Shown here: piece by piece, positions 45,271-54,239 of the stretch
Layout: the number at the start of each line of letters is the position of its first letter
Numbering within the stretch: the first letter of the stretch is position 1
Assembly (NCBI GenBank): GCA_017525855.1
Contig: JAFXSE010000099.1
Location: forward strand, 34,954-98,953
From: Bacilli bacterium
GTDB taxonomy: Bacteria > Bacillota > Bacilli > RF39 > UBA660
Length of the DNA: 64,000 nucleotides
Direction: 5' to 3'
The notes under the pieces: model-generated
Told to the model about the DNA's origin: nothing
Databases searched by the model: none
What the model saw: only the letters and a program-made list of their open reading frames with translations
Translations under genes and position numbers: made by a program

Positions 45271-46308
45271 ATGACACAATTAGAATTTGACGAAATTACA
45301 GATTTTCTAAATCCTAGAAATAAAATAGAAAGAAATAAATATACAACATTAGATGTTACTTATCACTATAAAGATAATACAGTTACTATAACTGGAAATA
45401 TACCAAGAAGTATAATTCAAGATATTGCAATTACATTTTATGAAAGAAAAGCTTTTATGAATTTATTATTACCATCAGAAGAAAATAAAGAATATATTAA
45501 AAAAATAGTACTAGATAACATCGATGAAGTGGTTATTTTATCTCTATATTTAGATGATTATTATCTACTTAAAAAGACTGGACTAAAAAGCAATAGTAGT
45601 GAAAATTATAAAGCTTTAATAACAGAAATAAAAAGAACATTAATAAATAAATGTGATTTAGATATGACATCATTTGAATGGATAAGAAAAAACCATATTT
45701 GCAATTATGTGATTGAAGCAACTCAAAATAGACTAAATAAGAATCCTATAATAAAGACTAGCAAAAAGATAGAGGAGCTTAATTATACAAGAAACTTAAA
45801 GAAAATAGCAGATGACTTTGATTATATTGTTGACCCATTTATGGGAAGAAGAAATAGTTTTAAAGAATTAGAAGATATATTAGAATATGTTGATATTAGT
45901 TTAGATAAAAACGAAGATAACGAAGTTAAAATGATACTAACTGATAAACAGACCAGTACAAAGCTTATCCACGAAAGAAAACTATCAGGCTTTTCTAATT
46001 CTATCACTTATATAAATGAAAATAAAGAAACAATTACTGTGATGCATGAATTTGAATCAGCTGCCAAACTAATGCCTAGTCATGGTGAAAAACTAGTAAT
46101 TATAAAAGACACACCAATTAGCAGTAAAAGTGTTTTGTTTTATAATTTTACAACAAATAAAACCAAATATAATGGAAATGATTCATACTCAGCCGGTATG
46201 GAAGAAAAAATAGAATTTTATAGTGAACTACAACAGGCTATGAATATGGCCCAGGAAACAGTATTACAACACATGATAGCAAAAAAAACATATACAAAAA
46301 AGCATTAA
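45271..46308 (+). CDS. Hypothetical cytosolic protein (345 aa)
   Basis: I do not recognise this family. The protein is charged, with no signal peptide or membrane helix. It starts TQLEFDEITDFLNPRNKI and includes KIADDFDYIVDPFMGRRNSF and a beta-rich region NETKTITV-like around residue 250. The C-terminal 60 residues include a Tyr/Asp-rich stretch and an amphipathic helix (ELQQAMNMAQETVLQHMIAK). It lies after the flippase-like gene; nothing in the context names a function. Confidence 0.55.
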   Translation: MTQLEFDEITDFLNPRNKIERNKYTTLDVTYHYKDNTVTITGNIPRSIIQDIAITFYERKAFMNLLLPSEENKEYIKKIVLDNIDEVVILSLYLDDYYLLKKTGLKSNSSENYKALITEIKRTLINKCDLDMTSFEWIRKNHICNYVIEATQNRLNKNPIIKTSKKIEELNYTRNLKKIADDFDYIVDPFMGRRNSFKELEDILEYVDISLDKNEDNEVKMILTDKQTSTKLIHERKLSGFSNSITYINENKETITVMHEFESAAKLMPSHGEKLVIIKDTPISSKSVLFYNFTTNKTKYNGNDSYSAGMEEKIEFYSELQQAMNMAQETVLQHMIAKKTYTKKH

Positions 46309-46346
46309 GCATATTTATCAAAATATAAACTTAGTAAATAAAAGAC

Positions 46347-46375
46347 TTGAAATATTTTAACTTTCAGAGTACAAT
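46347..46375 (+). promoter_or_regulatory. Promoter of the T-box serS operon
   Basis: TTGAAA (46347-46352), 17-nt spacer, TACAAT (46370-46375); transcription would start near 46382, at the base of the leader. Confidence 0.65.
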
Positions 46376-46381
46376 AATTTT

Positions 46382-46569
46382 AAAGTTGTTGATTAGAGAC
46401 AATAATAAGAATTTTTAATTTTAGAGAGGTTATGATTGGTGAAAATAACTATTAAAAACTTATTTATCTACTCTATAGACGGAGTTTATCTCCCGGTTAT
46501 ACCGTTATCTAATAAAGTAAATAAAAGGATGGTACCGTGCTTATGCACTCCTTGTACTATTCTTTTTTT
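46382..46569 (+). promoter_or_regulatory. T-box riboswitch (serine, specifier UCU)
   Basis: The leader contains the GATTGGTGAAAA-type Stem I loop (46434-46445). At its base TAGAG pairs with CTCTA, and a bulged TCT (46467-46469) reads as a serine specifier. Then come stem III, the T-box core TGGTACCGTGC (46530-46540) and the alternative structures. AAGGA...TCCTT forms the antiterminator, while 46523-46535 pairs with 46554-46566 (13 bp, two G-U) as a terminator followed by T residues. Uncharged tRNA-Ser should stabilise the antiterminator and turn on the operon. The downstream serS gene supports the specifier reading. Confidence 0.88.
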
Positions 46570-46586
46570 GTTTATAAGGAGGAAAA

Positions 46587-46814
46587 ATGGAAAGGAAAAT
46601 AGAAATAGGAAAAAAGTATAAACACTTTAAAGGTCTTGTGGTAGAAGTTATAGCTCTTGCTAAAGATAGTGAAACTCTTAAAGATCTAGTTGTATATAAT
46701 CATGATGGACAAACATGGGTTAGAGAATATGATGAATTTGTCTCGGAAGTTGACCATAAAAAATACCCAGATATAAAACAAAAATATAGATTTGAAGAAA
46801 TAAAGGAGATATAA
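46587..46814 (+). CDS. DUF1653 domain protein (75 aa)
   Basis: A 75-aa protein, IEIGKKYKHFKGLVVEVIAL then DLVVYNHDGQTWVREYDEF, the single-domain form of DUF1653. The fold resembles small SH3-like barrels; the function is not established. It is the first gene behind the serine T-box and lies 2 nt before serS. AAGGAGG precedes its ATG. Its inclusion in the T-box unit implies that it is induced by serine starvation. Confidence 0.85.
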   Translation: MERKIEIGKKYKHFKGLVVEVIALAKDSETLKDLVVYNHDGQTWVREYDEFVSEVDHKKYPDIKQKYRFEEIKEI

Positions 46815-46816
46815 AT

Positions 46817-48103
46817 ATGATAGATATAAAATTAATTAGAGAAAATAAAGAATTAGTAAAAGAGAATATTAAGAAAAAATTCCAAGATGAAAAATTACCT
46901 CTAGTAGATGAAGTTTTTGAGCTTGATAAGAAAGTACGTGAAGTACAATTTAAAGCTGATGGATTAAAAGCCGATAAAAACCGATTAAGTACAGAAATCG
47001 GGAAATTAATAAAAGAAGGAAAAAAAGAAGAAATAAACAAGATAAAAGAAGAAATATCAAAAACTGCTGATGAGATTATTAAACTTGAAGAAGAACAAGA
47101 AAATTTATCAAAAGATATTAAGGAAAAAATGATGGTTATTCCTCAAATTATGGATCCATCTGTTCCTATTGGAAAAGATGATTCTGAAAATGTTGAAGTA
47201 CAAAAGTTTGGAGATCCTGTTGTTCCAGATTATGAGATCCCATATCATGCTGATATTATTGAAAGAGTAAATGGTATGGATAAAGATGCAGCTGGAAGAA
47301 CAAGTGGACAAGGATTCTATTACTTATTAGGAGATATAGCTAGACTTCATGAAGCTATGATTGCTTATGCTAGAGACTTTATGATAGATGCAGGATTTAC
47401 TTATGCCATTCCACCATTCATGATTCATAGTGATGTTGTAACAGGTGTTATGTCTTTTCCTGAAATGGAAGCAATGATGTATAAAATTGAAGGAGAAGAC
47501 TTATATTTAATAGGAACTAGTGAACATTCAATGATAGGTAAGTTTAAAGATCAAATAATAAAAAAAGAAGAACTTCCTATTAATATGACAAGTTATTCAC
47601 CATGCTTCAGAAAAGAAGGAGGCTCACATGGCCTTGAAGAAAGAGGCCTATATCGTGTTCATCAATTTGAAAAACAGGAAATGATAGTTATTTGTGAACC
47701 TGAACAATCTATGGAATGGTATGAAAAAATGTGGAAATTAACAGTAGAATTGTTTAGAAATTTTGATGTACCAGTAAGACAACTTGAATGTTGTAGTGGT
47801 GATCTTGCAGATTTAAAAGTAAAATCATGTGATATTGAAGCTTGGAGTCCCCGTCAAAAGAAATATTTTGAAGTTGGAAGCTGTTCAACATTAGGAGATG
47901 CTCAGGCAAGAAGATTGGGAATACGTGCTAAAGGTGAAAAAGGAACATATTACTTACATACTCTAAATAACACTGTAGTAGCAACTCCTCGTGGTCTAAT
48001 TGCTGTAATTGAAAACAACTATCAAGAAGATGGATCAATTAAGATTCCAAAAGCATTACAACCTTATATGGGAGGAAAAGAAAAAATAGAGCCAAAAAAA
48101 TAA
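46817..48103 (+). CDS. serS: Seryl-tRNA synthetase
   Basis: A 428-aa class II synthetase. The N-terminal coiled-coil arm (about 30-110, Lys/Glu heptads) contacts the long variable arm of tRNA-Ser. The catalytic domain contains motif 2 (SPCFRKEGGSHG) and motif 3 (TVVATPRGLIAVIENNYQ). Length and organisation are canonical. The AGGAGA ribosome site lies inside the end of the DUF1653 gene. Expression should follow the serine T-box. Confidence 0.96.
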   Translation: MIDIKLIRENKELVKENIKKKFQDEKLPLVDEVFELDKKVREVQFKADGLKADKNRLSTEIGKLIKEGKKEEINKIKEEISKTADEIIKLEEEQENLSKDIKEKMMVIPQIMDPSVPIGKDDSENVEVQKFGDPVVPDYEIPYHADIIERVNGMDKDAAGRTSGQGFYYLLGDIARLHEAMIAYARDFMIDAGFTYAIPPFMIHSDVVTGVMSFPEMEAMMYKIEGEDLYLIGTSEHSMIGKFKDQIIKKEELPINMTSYSPCFRKEGGSHGLEERGLYRVHQFEKQEMIVICEPEQSMEWYEKMWKLTVELFRNFDVPVRQLECCSGDLADLKVKSCDIEAWSPRQKKYFEVGSCSTLGDAQARRLGIRAKGEKGTYYLHTLNNTVVATPRGLIAVIENNYQEDGSIKIPKALQPYMGGKEKIEPKK

Positions 48104-48114
48104 AATATATATTA

Positions 48115-48149
48115 CCCCCCCCGTTTTCTTTAATAGAAACGAGGTTTTG
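48115..48149 (+). terminator. Imperfect terminator after serS
   Basis: A hairpin (48120-48129 with 48135-48144, two bulges) is followed by TTTTGTT; it begins with a run of eight C. Confidence 0.5.
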
Positions 48150-48171
48150 TTCAAGATAGGAGAAAAATTAT

Positions 48172-49164
48172 ATGAACGAAAACATAACTATAACAAATGA
48201 TTGGGATAAAGTATTTCCATTAAGTGATAAAGTTAATCACAAAAAAGTAACATTTAAAAATCACTTTGGAATTACTTTAGTTGCTGACATGTATGAGCCT
48301 AAAAATAATAATGGTAGCTTAGCAGCTCTTGCAGTATGTGGTCCATATGGAGCTGTAAAGGAACAATCAAGCGGATTATATGCACAAGAAATGGCAGAAA
48401 GAGGATTTTTAACAATTGCCTTTGATCCATCTTTTACTGGTGAATCTGGAGGAAATCCTAGGTACATGACCTCATACGACATAAATGTTGAAGACTTTCA
48501 ATCTGCAGTTGATTATTTAATAAGTCTTGATAATGTAGATTCTAATAAAATTGGAATAATAGGCATTTGTGGTTGGGGTGGTATGGCACTTCAAACAGCA
48601 TGTATCGATACAAGAATTAAAGCTACTATTGTATCTACAATGTATGACATGTCTAGAGTTTCAGGAAATGGATATTTTGATGAACAAGACAATGAAGAAT
48701 CTAGATATAAAACTAAAGTAACATTAAATAATCAAAGAAATGAAGATTATAAAAGAAAAACATACGCCTTAGCAGGAGGCGTAGTAGATCCACTCCCAGA
48801 AGATGCTCCAGAGTTTTTAAAAGACTATCATGCATACTATAAAACTTCAAGAGGATATCATAAAAGAAGTTTAAATTCTAATGGTGGATGGGCAATACAA
48901 ACAAATACATCAATGATGAATACGCGATTATTTTATTATTCAAAAGAAATCAGAAATGCAGTAATGATTATTCATGGCGATAAAGCACATTCTTATTACA
49001 TGGGTAAAGATGCCTATAACAATATGGTTAAAGATAGTAAATATAATAATAATAAAGAATTTGTTATTGTTCCTAATGCAACTCATACTGATCTATATGA
49101 CAGAAAAGATAAAATACCATTTGATAAAATCGAAAGATTCTTAAATGATAATTTGAATAAATGA
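48172..49164 (+). CDS. Alpha/beta hydrolase with cysteine nucleophile elbow
   Basis: A 330-aa hydrolase. The oxyanion and elbow segment KIGIIGICGWGGMALQTACI replaces the usual GxSxG by GICGWGG, so the nucleophile would be Cys (as in dienelactone hydrolases). An acidic residue follows in the IIHGDKAHSYYMG region and the catalytic His in NATHTDLYD. Residues 50-150 include a VDYLISLDNVDSNK stretch typical of the family. The substrate is unknown; an ester or lactone is likely. Its stop overlaps the next gene as ATGA. Confidence 0.8.
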   Translation: MNENITITNDWDKVFPLSDKVNHKKVTFKNHFGITLVADMYEPKNNNGSLAALAVCGPYGAVKEQSSGLYAQEMAERGFLTIAFDPSFTGESGGNPRYMTSYDINVEDFQSAVDYLISLDNVDSNKIGIIGICGWGGMALQTACIDTRIKATIVSTMYDMSRVSGNGYFDEQDNEESRYKTKVTLNNQRNEDYKRKTYALAGGVVDPLPEDAPEFLKDYHAYYKTSRGYHKRSLNSNGGWAIQTNTSMMNTRLFYYSKEIRNAVMIIHGDKAHSYYMGKDAYNNMVKDSKYNNNKEFVIVPNATHTDLYDRKDKIPFDKIERFLNDNLNK

Positions 49165-49607
49165 GAAAAATAATAATATATATATTGATAATGGCTTTTT
49201 CCACACTTATATTTACAGGGTGTACTTTAAAAAAAGAAGAAAGAAAAACAAATAGGAAGGATGTAGATTCTGTGAAAATTATAATTAATAATAAAGAATA
49301 TACAATTAATTTAGAAAAAAATGAAACTACTACATCTTTTATCAAATTATTACCACTAGAACTTACTATGAATGAGTTAAATGGAAATGAAAAATATGTT
49401 TATTTAGAAAATGCTCTTCCAACAGATTCTAACAATCCAAAACATATAAATGTAGGAGATGTAATGTTATATGGTAATAATTGCCTTGTTATATTTTATA
49501 AGTCATTTGATACTTCATATAGTTATACTAGAATAGGACATATAGATAATTTAGAAGAATTAGGAAAAGATAATATAAAAGTAAAAATAGATTATAAAGC
49601 AGATTAA
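49161..49607 (+). CDS. Cyclophilin-like-fold lipoprotein
   Basis: A 148-aa protein with a lipobox (LIFTGC, Cys at about residue 21), so it is a membrane-attached lipoprotein. The mature part contains VKIIINNKEYTINLEKNETT, LPLELTMNELNGNEKYVYL and NVGDVMLYGNNCLVIFY, which match the cyclophilin-like domain PF18050. No peptidyl-prolyl isomerase activity has been shown for it. It has no good ribosome site and starts within the hydrolase stop codon, so it depends on translation of the hydrolase; the two may act together. Confidence 0.78.
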   Translation: MRKIIIYILIMAFSTLIFTGCTLKKEERKTNRKDVDSVKIIINNKEYTINLEKNETTTSFIKLLPLELTMNELNGNEKYVYLENALPTDSNNPKHINVGDVMLYGNNCLVIFYKSFDTSYSYTRIGHIDNLEELGKDNIKVKIDYKAD

Positions 49608-49620
49608 TGTCTGCTTTTTA
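49596..49620 (+). terminator. Intrinsic terminator overlapping the stop codon
   Basis: AAAGCAGA (49596-49603) pairs with TCTGCTTT (49610-49617), followed by T residues. Confidence 0.75.
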
Positions 49621-49722
49621 TAATAAATGATATAGATTAAGTGATATTTTTAATATTTATTAACAGTTTACTTTATTAATTACAAAATTTTAGTTATACT
49701 TAAATAAAGAGAGGAGTAAGAT

Positions 49723-50295
49723 ATGTATTTAAAAATAAAAAGAATCCTTGATATAATGTTATCTATCATTTTATTAATCTTATTAATACCTCTTTTTATA
49801 ATTATCATAGTAGGTCTAAAAATAAACAAAGTAGAAAAAGTAGTTTTTTCTCAAATAAGAACAGGTAAAGATAATAAATTGTTTAATATATATAAATTTA
49901 GAACTATTTATGGCAAAAAAGAAAATAAATTCTGCTCATTTTTACGTAGAACAGGATTAGATGAATTACCACAGCTAATAAATATCTTAAAAGGAGAAAT
50001 GTCATTTGTAGGTCCTAGACCTTGGATTGTGGATTATAGCAAGTATTTTACTAAAAAACAATTCAAAAGATTAAATGTATTACCGGGTCTTACAGGACTT
50101 GCCCAAGTAACTAATTGCAAAGATATTTTTGACAAAATAAATAAAGATATACAATACATAAATAATATATCATTATCTCTAGATATAAAAATAATTTTAA
50201 AAACCATAAAATTAGTATTCATGAATAATAAAAAAGAAATAAACGAAACTGGTATTGAACAAGAAATAAATTTATTAAAAAAACAAAAAAGATAA
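49723..50295 (+). CDS. Bacterial sugar transferase (polyprenyl-phosphate sugar-1-phosphate transferase), short form
   Basis: A 190-aa monotopic enzyme of the WcaJ/PglC family. It has a re-entrant helix ILDIMLSIILLILLIPLFI, then FSQIRTGKDNKLFNIYKFRT, LRRTGLDELPQLINILKGEM, SFVGPRPW and PGLTGLAQVTNC. It would load the first sugar phosphate onto undecaprenyl phosphate for glycan assembly. The loop between KFRT and LRR is only about 11 residues, where 25-30 are usual, so it is an unusually compact member. TATACT at 49695-49700 may be its -10. It is isolated from other glycan genes. Confidence 0.88.
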   Translation: MYLKIKRILDIMLSIILLILLIPLFIIIIVGLKINKVEKVVFSQIRTGKDNKLFNIYKFRTIYGKKENKFCSFLRRTGLDELPQLINILKGEMSFVGPRPWIVDYSKYFTKKQFKRLNVLPGLTGLAQVTNCKDIFDKINKDIQYINNISLSLDIKIILKTIKLVFMNNKKEINETGIEQEINLLKKQKR

Positions 50296-50322
50296 ATAAA
50301 TAGTAGAATATATAACTTTTTC

Positions 50323-50351
50323 TTGAAAAATAAAGCTTATTATGTTATAAT
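50323..50351 (+). promoter_or_regulatory. Promoter of the 174-aa membrane protein
   Basis: TTGAAA (50323-50328), 17-nt spacer, TGT-TATAAT (50346-50351). Confidence 0.7.
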
Positions 50352-50376
50352 AGCACACATATAAAGAGGTGGTAGT

Positions 50377-50901
50377 ATGTTTTTTAAGAAAAAAAATAAC
50401 GAAGCTTTTGAGATAAAAACAGAAGAAGAAAATTTTGAAAATAATTATGATAAAGACTTTTTTAGATATGAAGATGAAGATAGTCTGATTATAGAGCCTT
50501 ATAAAGCTAAAAAAGTAAAAGAAGAAACTAATGAAGAAGTATATAAAACAGTAGAAACCACAACATATCATAAAGAAGAAATACCAACTACAGATGATAA
50601 ATACGAAACTGAATATAGTTATGAAGAAGTAAAGCCTAAGCATAGATTTTATTTATCAGATAGATTGCTTTATATTCTTAATAGAATAGCAAGTATTGTA
50701 TTAATAATTACAACTGTTATTGCAGTAATAGTATTATTTGATGTTATTATGTTAACAAGATTTGAAAAAGGACCATTCTTTGCAATTAAAACAAAAACAT
50801 ATAAAGATGGTACAAAAGTATATCATGGTATTGGTTACAAAGTAATAAAATCAAAAAATAACATGATTGTAGGAAATTATTCCATAACATATTCAAAATA
50901 A
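50377..50901 (+). CDS. Hypothetical single-pass membrane protein with acidic N-terminus
   Basis: A 174-aa protein. The first 95 residues are charged (Glu/Lys/Thr/Tyr-rich, disordered by composition). One membrane helix follows (about 108-130, IASIVLIITTVIAVIVLF), then a short C-terminal domain (ARFEKGPFF-like, TYKDGTKVYHGIGYKVI). I do not recognise a family, although the small KVYHGIGYKVIK domain looks like a compact beta fold. It has a near-consensus promoter. Probably a membrane adaptor. Confidence 0.6.
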   Translation: MFFKKKNNEAFEIKTEEENFENNYDKDFFRYEDEDSLIIEPYKAKKVKEETNEEVYKTVETTTYHKEEIPTTDDKYETEYSYEEVKPKHRFYLSDRLLYILNRIASIVLIITTVIAVIVLFDVIMLTRFEKGPFFAIKTKTYKDGTKVYHGIGYKVIKSKNNMIVGNYSITYSK

Positions 50902-50914
50902 TTAAAATTAATAA

Positions 50915-50950
50915 AGGGGAGTTGCAAAAAATTACACAACTCTTTTCTTT
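50915..50950 (+). terminator. Terminator before gatC
   Basis: GAGTTG (50919-50924) pairs with CAACTC (50937-50942), extended by G-U pairs, then TTTTCTTTTT. Confidence 0.65.
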
Positions 50951-50997
50951 TTGGGAGTATCAGTGGTATAATTAACTAGTTAGAAGGAGAGATACCT

Positions 50998-51291
50998 ATG
51001 AATAAATTAACAAAAGAAGAAGTACTACATGTAGCTAATTTAGCTAGAATAAAAATAGATGAAGAAGAAATAGAAAAATATCAAGTAGAGTTAAAACAAA
51101 TTCTTGATGAAGTAGAAAAAATTAATCAAGTAGAAGGCTATGATGAAGAAAGATTAATTGCTCCTTGGCAAGATGATACTATTCCTCGTGAGGATGAAGT
51201 AAAAGAAATGTTAGATGCTAAGGAAGTACTAAAAAATGTACCTAGAAAAAATGGTAATTTTATAGAAGTACCAGTAGTAATAGGAGAATAA
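50998..51291 (+). CDS. gatC: Aspartyl/glutamyl-tRNA amidotransferase subunit C
   Basis: A 97-aa protein: EEVLHVANLARIKIDEEEIE, EVEKINQVEGYDEER and the C-terminal RKNGNFIEVPVVIGE. GatC wraps around GatA and joins it to GatB. An extended TGG-TATAAT -10 lies at 50964-50972. First of the gatCAB operon, 1 nt before gatA. Confidence 0.95.
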   Translation: MNKLTKEEVLHVANLARIKIDEEEIEKYQVELKQILDEVEKINQVEGYDEERLIAPWQDDTIPREDEVKEMLDAKEVLKNVPRKNGNFIEVPVVIGE

Positions 51292-51292
51292 T

Positions 51293-52747
51293 ATGAAATA
51301 TATAGATTTATCACTTAAAGAAATTCATGAATTATTAGTAAAAGAAGAAATAAAACCTATTGATCTAGTTAATGAAACTTTTGAAAGAATAGAGGCCAAT
51401 GAATATTTAAATTGTTTTATAACTCTAAATAAAGAAAGGGCAATAGAAGAAGCAAAAAAACTAGAAGGTAAAGTTGAAAAAGATAACCCTTTGTGGGGAA
51501 TACCAATTGCTGTAAAAGACAATATTGTAACCAAAGATTTAAGAACTACATGTGCATCACGTATGCTTGATAACTTTGTACCTATTTACAATGCAACCGT
51601 TGTTGATAAAATTAAAGAAAACAAAATGATTATTATAGGTAAAACAAATATGGATGAGTTTGCTATGGGTTCTACCAGTAGAACAAGCTTTTATGGAGCT
51701 CCACGTAATCCTTGGAATAAAGAAAAAATAACAGGTGGTTCAAGTGGAGGTAGTGCATCATGTGTTAGCGCTCACATAACAAAAATTGCTCTAGGAAGTG
51801 ATACTGGTGGAAGTATACGTCAACCATCTAGTTATTGTGGTATAGTTGGGATGAAACCAACATATGGTAGAGTATCACGTTATGGACTTATAGCTTATGC
51901 ATCTAGCCTAGATCAAATAGGACCTATGACTACTAATGTTTATGATAATGCACTGTTATTAAATGCAATAGTTGGAAAAGATGAAAAAGATTTAACTTCT
52001 GCATCAAAAGAAAAAGAGGATTTTACAAGATTAATTGGAGAAAATGTAAAAGGAATGAAAATAGCTATTCCTAAATACTTTATTAGTGATATTACATCTC
52101 CAGCTATAAAAGAAAAAATAATAGAAACAAAAAGAATCTTAGAGAATAATGGTGTAACTGTAGATGAGATAGATATGAAATATTTAGACAATGTCGTAAG
52201 TATTTATCAAGTAATAACTATGGGAGAAGCAAGTAGTAATTTAGCCCGTTTTGATGGTATTAGATATGGGTATTCTTATGAAAATCCAGAAAATATTGAA
52301 GATTTATATTTAGAAACAAGAAAGAATGGTTTTGGGCGTGAAGTAAAACGACGCATTATGATTGGCTCATATTTATTAAGTGGAGAAAATGCTAAAACAT
52401 ACTACAATAAGGCATTGTCAATTAGAGATGACTTAAAGAAAGAATTTGAACGAGTATTTAAAGAATATGATTTAATAATAGGGCCAACAACAACCACAAC
52501 AGCTTATAATATAGATAGTAATCTTGATGATCCACTAAAAAGTTTTATGGACGATGCTCTAGTTATGCCAGTAAACATGGCAGGTCTTCCTGGTTTGAAT
52601 ATCCCAATAGGGTTTAGTAAAGAAGACAATATGCCAATAGGTATGCATATAATTGGTAAAGCATTTGATGAAGCAACTATCTATAAATTAGCAAGTTTTA
52701 TCGAAAAAGAGTTAAACCTAAATTTAAGTCCGAAAGGAGTAGAATAA
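51293..52747 (+). CDS. gatA: Aspartyl/glutamyl-tRNA amidotransferase subunit A
   Basis: A 484-aa amidase-signature enzyme. The Ser-cisSer-Lys triad lies in PIAVKDNIV (Lys), ITGGSSGGSAS (cis-Ser) and GSDTGGSIRQPSSYCG (Ser). It makes ammonia from glutamine for GatB. Presence of GatCAB implies indirect synthesis of Gln-tRNA or Asn-tRNA. Start 51293 follows the gatC stop by 1 nt. Confidence 0.97.
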   Translation: MKYIDLSLKEIHELLVKEEIKPIDLVNETFERIEANEYLNCFITLNKERAIEEAKKLEGKVEKDNPLWGIPIAVKDNIVTKDLRTTCASRMLDNFVPIYNATVVDKIKENKMIIIGKTNMDEFAMGSTSRTSFYGAPRNPWNKEKITGGSSGGSASCVSAHITKIALGSDTGGSIRQPSSYCGIVGMKPTYGRVSRYGLIAYASSLDQIGPMTTNVYDNALLLNAIVGKDEKDLTSASKEKEDFTRLIGENVKGMKIAIPKYFISDITSPAIKEKIIETKRILENNGVTVDEIDMKYLDNVVSIYQVITMGEASSNLARFDGIRYGYSYENPENIEDLYLETRKNGFGREVKRRIMIGSYLLSGENAKTYYNKALSIRDDLKKEFERVFKEYDLIIGPTTTTTAYNIDSNLDDPLKSFMDDALVMPVNMAGLPGLNIPIGFSKEDNMPIGMHIIGKAFDEATIYKLASFIEKELNLNLSPKGVE

Positions 52748-52748
52748 T

Positions 52749-54179
52749 ATGAGTAATTATATTCCAACTATTGGTATTGAAGTTCACGTAGAACTAAATA
52801 CAAATACTAAAATATTTTCAAACTCCATAAATGGATATGGTATGGGAGCAAATACACTAACTAATGTTATAGATCTAGGATATCCTGGAACGCTTCCAAC
52901 AATAAATAAAGAAGTAATCAACTTAGGAATAAAAGCAGCAACTGTCTTAAATTGTAAAATAAGACGTGAAATGCATTTTGATAGAAAAAACTATTTTTAT
53001 CCTGATAATCCGAAAAATTACCAAATTACTCAATTTGAAACACCAATTGGATATGATGGCTACATAACTATAGAAGTAGATGGAAAAGAAAAGAAAATAG
53101 AAATAGAAGAAATGCATATTGAGGAAGATACATGTAAAAGTTCACACAGAAAAAATGTAACTCTTCTTGACTTTAATAGAGCTGGAGTACCTCTTATTGA
53201 AATAGTAACTAAACCATGTATTTCATCAAGCGAAGAAGCAAAATTATATATTGAGAAATTAAGAGAAACACTTCTATATGCAGGAATCAGTGACTGTAAA
53301 ATGGAAGAAGGAAGCATGAGATGTGACGCTAATGTATCTATTAGAAAAAAAGAAGATGACCCCTATAATACAAAAGTAGAAATAAAAAATATAGGTTCAA
53401 TTAGTAATGTAGGACTTAGTATTAAAAAAGAAATAGAACGTCAAGCAAAAATATATGATAATAATGAAACAATCAAACCACAAACAAGAAGATTTGATGC
53501 TAAACTAAATGATACTGTTTTAATGCGTGTTAAAGAAACAGGAAATGATTATCGCTATTTCCCAGAACCTGATATTCCATATATTCATTTAAGTGAAGAA
53601 GAAATAAAAAACCAGCAAGAATTAATACCAATGCTACCAGATGAAAGAAGAAGAATATATGTATCAAAAGGACTTACTAGACTTAATGCAGATAAAATAA
53701 TTAATCATCGAGAAATGAGCGATTTTTTAAATAAATTTATTGATACAGATATAGACTTTGTAACAGCAAGTAATCTTCTTTTAGGAGATATTGCATCATA
53801 TTTAAATAAAACCAATAAAGCATTAGCAACAACAACACTTACAGATAATAAGTTTATTGATTTAGTAAATAAAACTTATTCAAATGAATTAACTAGTAAA
53901 AATGTTAAAGATATAATTGAAGATGTATTAGAAAGAGATATTTCTATATCAGATTTAATAAAAGAAAAAAATATATCCAATATAACTGATGATAGTGCAA
54001 TTTTAGAATTAATTACAAAAGTAATAAATGATAATCCAGAAAGCATCACTGATTACAAAAATGGACATGATAGGGCCATAAAATTCCTTATGGGGCAAGT
54101 AATGAAAGAATCAAAAGGAAAAGCAGATCCAAGGCTTGCTAACAAATTATTAACAGAAGAACTTTTAAAATTAAAATAA
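52749..54179 (+). CDS. gatB: Aspartyl/glutamyl-tRNA amidotransferase subunit B
   Basis: A 476-aa kinase/transamidase subunit. It shows IGIEVHVELNTNTKIFSN, YFYPDNPKNYQITQFE, FNRAGVPLIEIVTKPC and the C-terminal YqeY-like domain ending in MGQVMKESKGKADPRLAN. It phosphorylates and amidates the misacylated tRNA. The ribosome site AAGGAG is inside gatA. Length is normal. Confidence 0.97.
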   Translation: MSNYIPTIGIEVHVELNTNTKIFSNSINGYGMGANTLTNVIDLGYPGTLPTINKEVINLGIKAATVLNCKIRREMHFDRKNYFYPDNPKNYQITQFETPIGYDGYITIEVDGKEKKIEIEEMHIEEDTCKSSHRKNVTLLDFNRAGVPLIEIVTKPCISSSEEAKLYIEKLRETLLYAGISDCKMEEGSMRCDANVSIRKKEDDPYNTKVEIKNIGSISNVGLSIKKEIERQAKIYDNNETIKPQTRRFDAKLNDTVLMRVKETGNDYRYFPEPDIPYIHLSEEEIKNQQELIPMLPDERRRIYVSKGLTRLNADKIINHREMSDFLNKFIDTDIDFVTASNLLLGDIASYLNKTNKALATTTLTDNKFIDLVNKTYSNELTSKNVKDIIEDVLERDISISDLIKEKNISNITDDSAILELITKVINDNPESITDYKNGHDRAIKFLMGQVMKESKGKADPRLANKLLTEELLKLK

Positions 54180-54185
54180 TCAAGA

Positions 54186-54214
54186 TTGAAATCTATAAAA
54201 AAGAAGTGTATAAT
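54186..54214 (+). promoter_or_regulatory. Promoter of the 150-aa gene and the GGDEF gene
   Basis: TTGAAA (54186-54191), 17-nt spacer, TATAAT (54209-54214). Confidence 0.7.
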
Positions 54215-54239
54215 TAAAACAAAATAGGGAGTTGAAAAA

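Noticed and set aside
46436..46621. 61-codon plus-strand frame starting inside the serS leader
   Set aside because: It lies wholly in the T-box RNA (stem I to terminator) and overlaps the DUF1653 start; the RNA structure explains the sequence.
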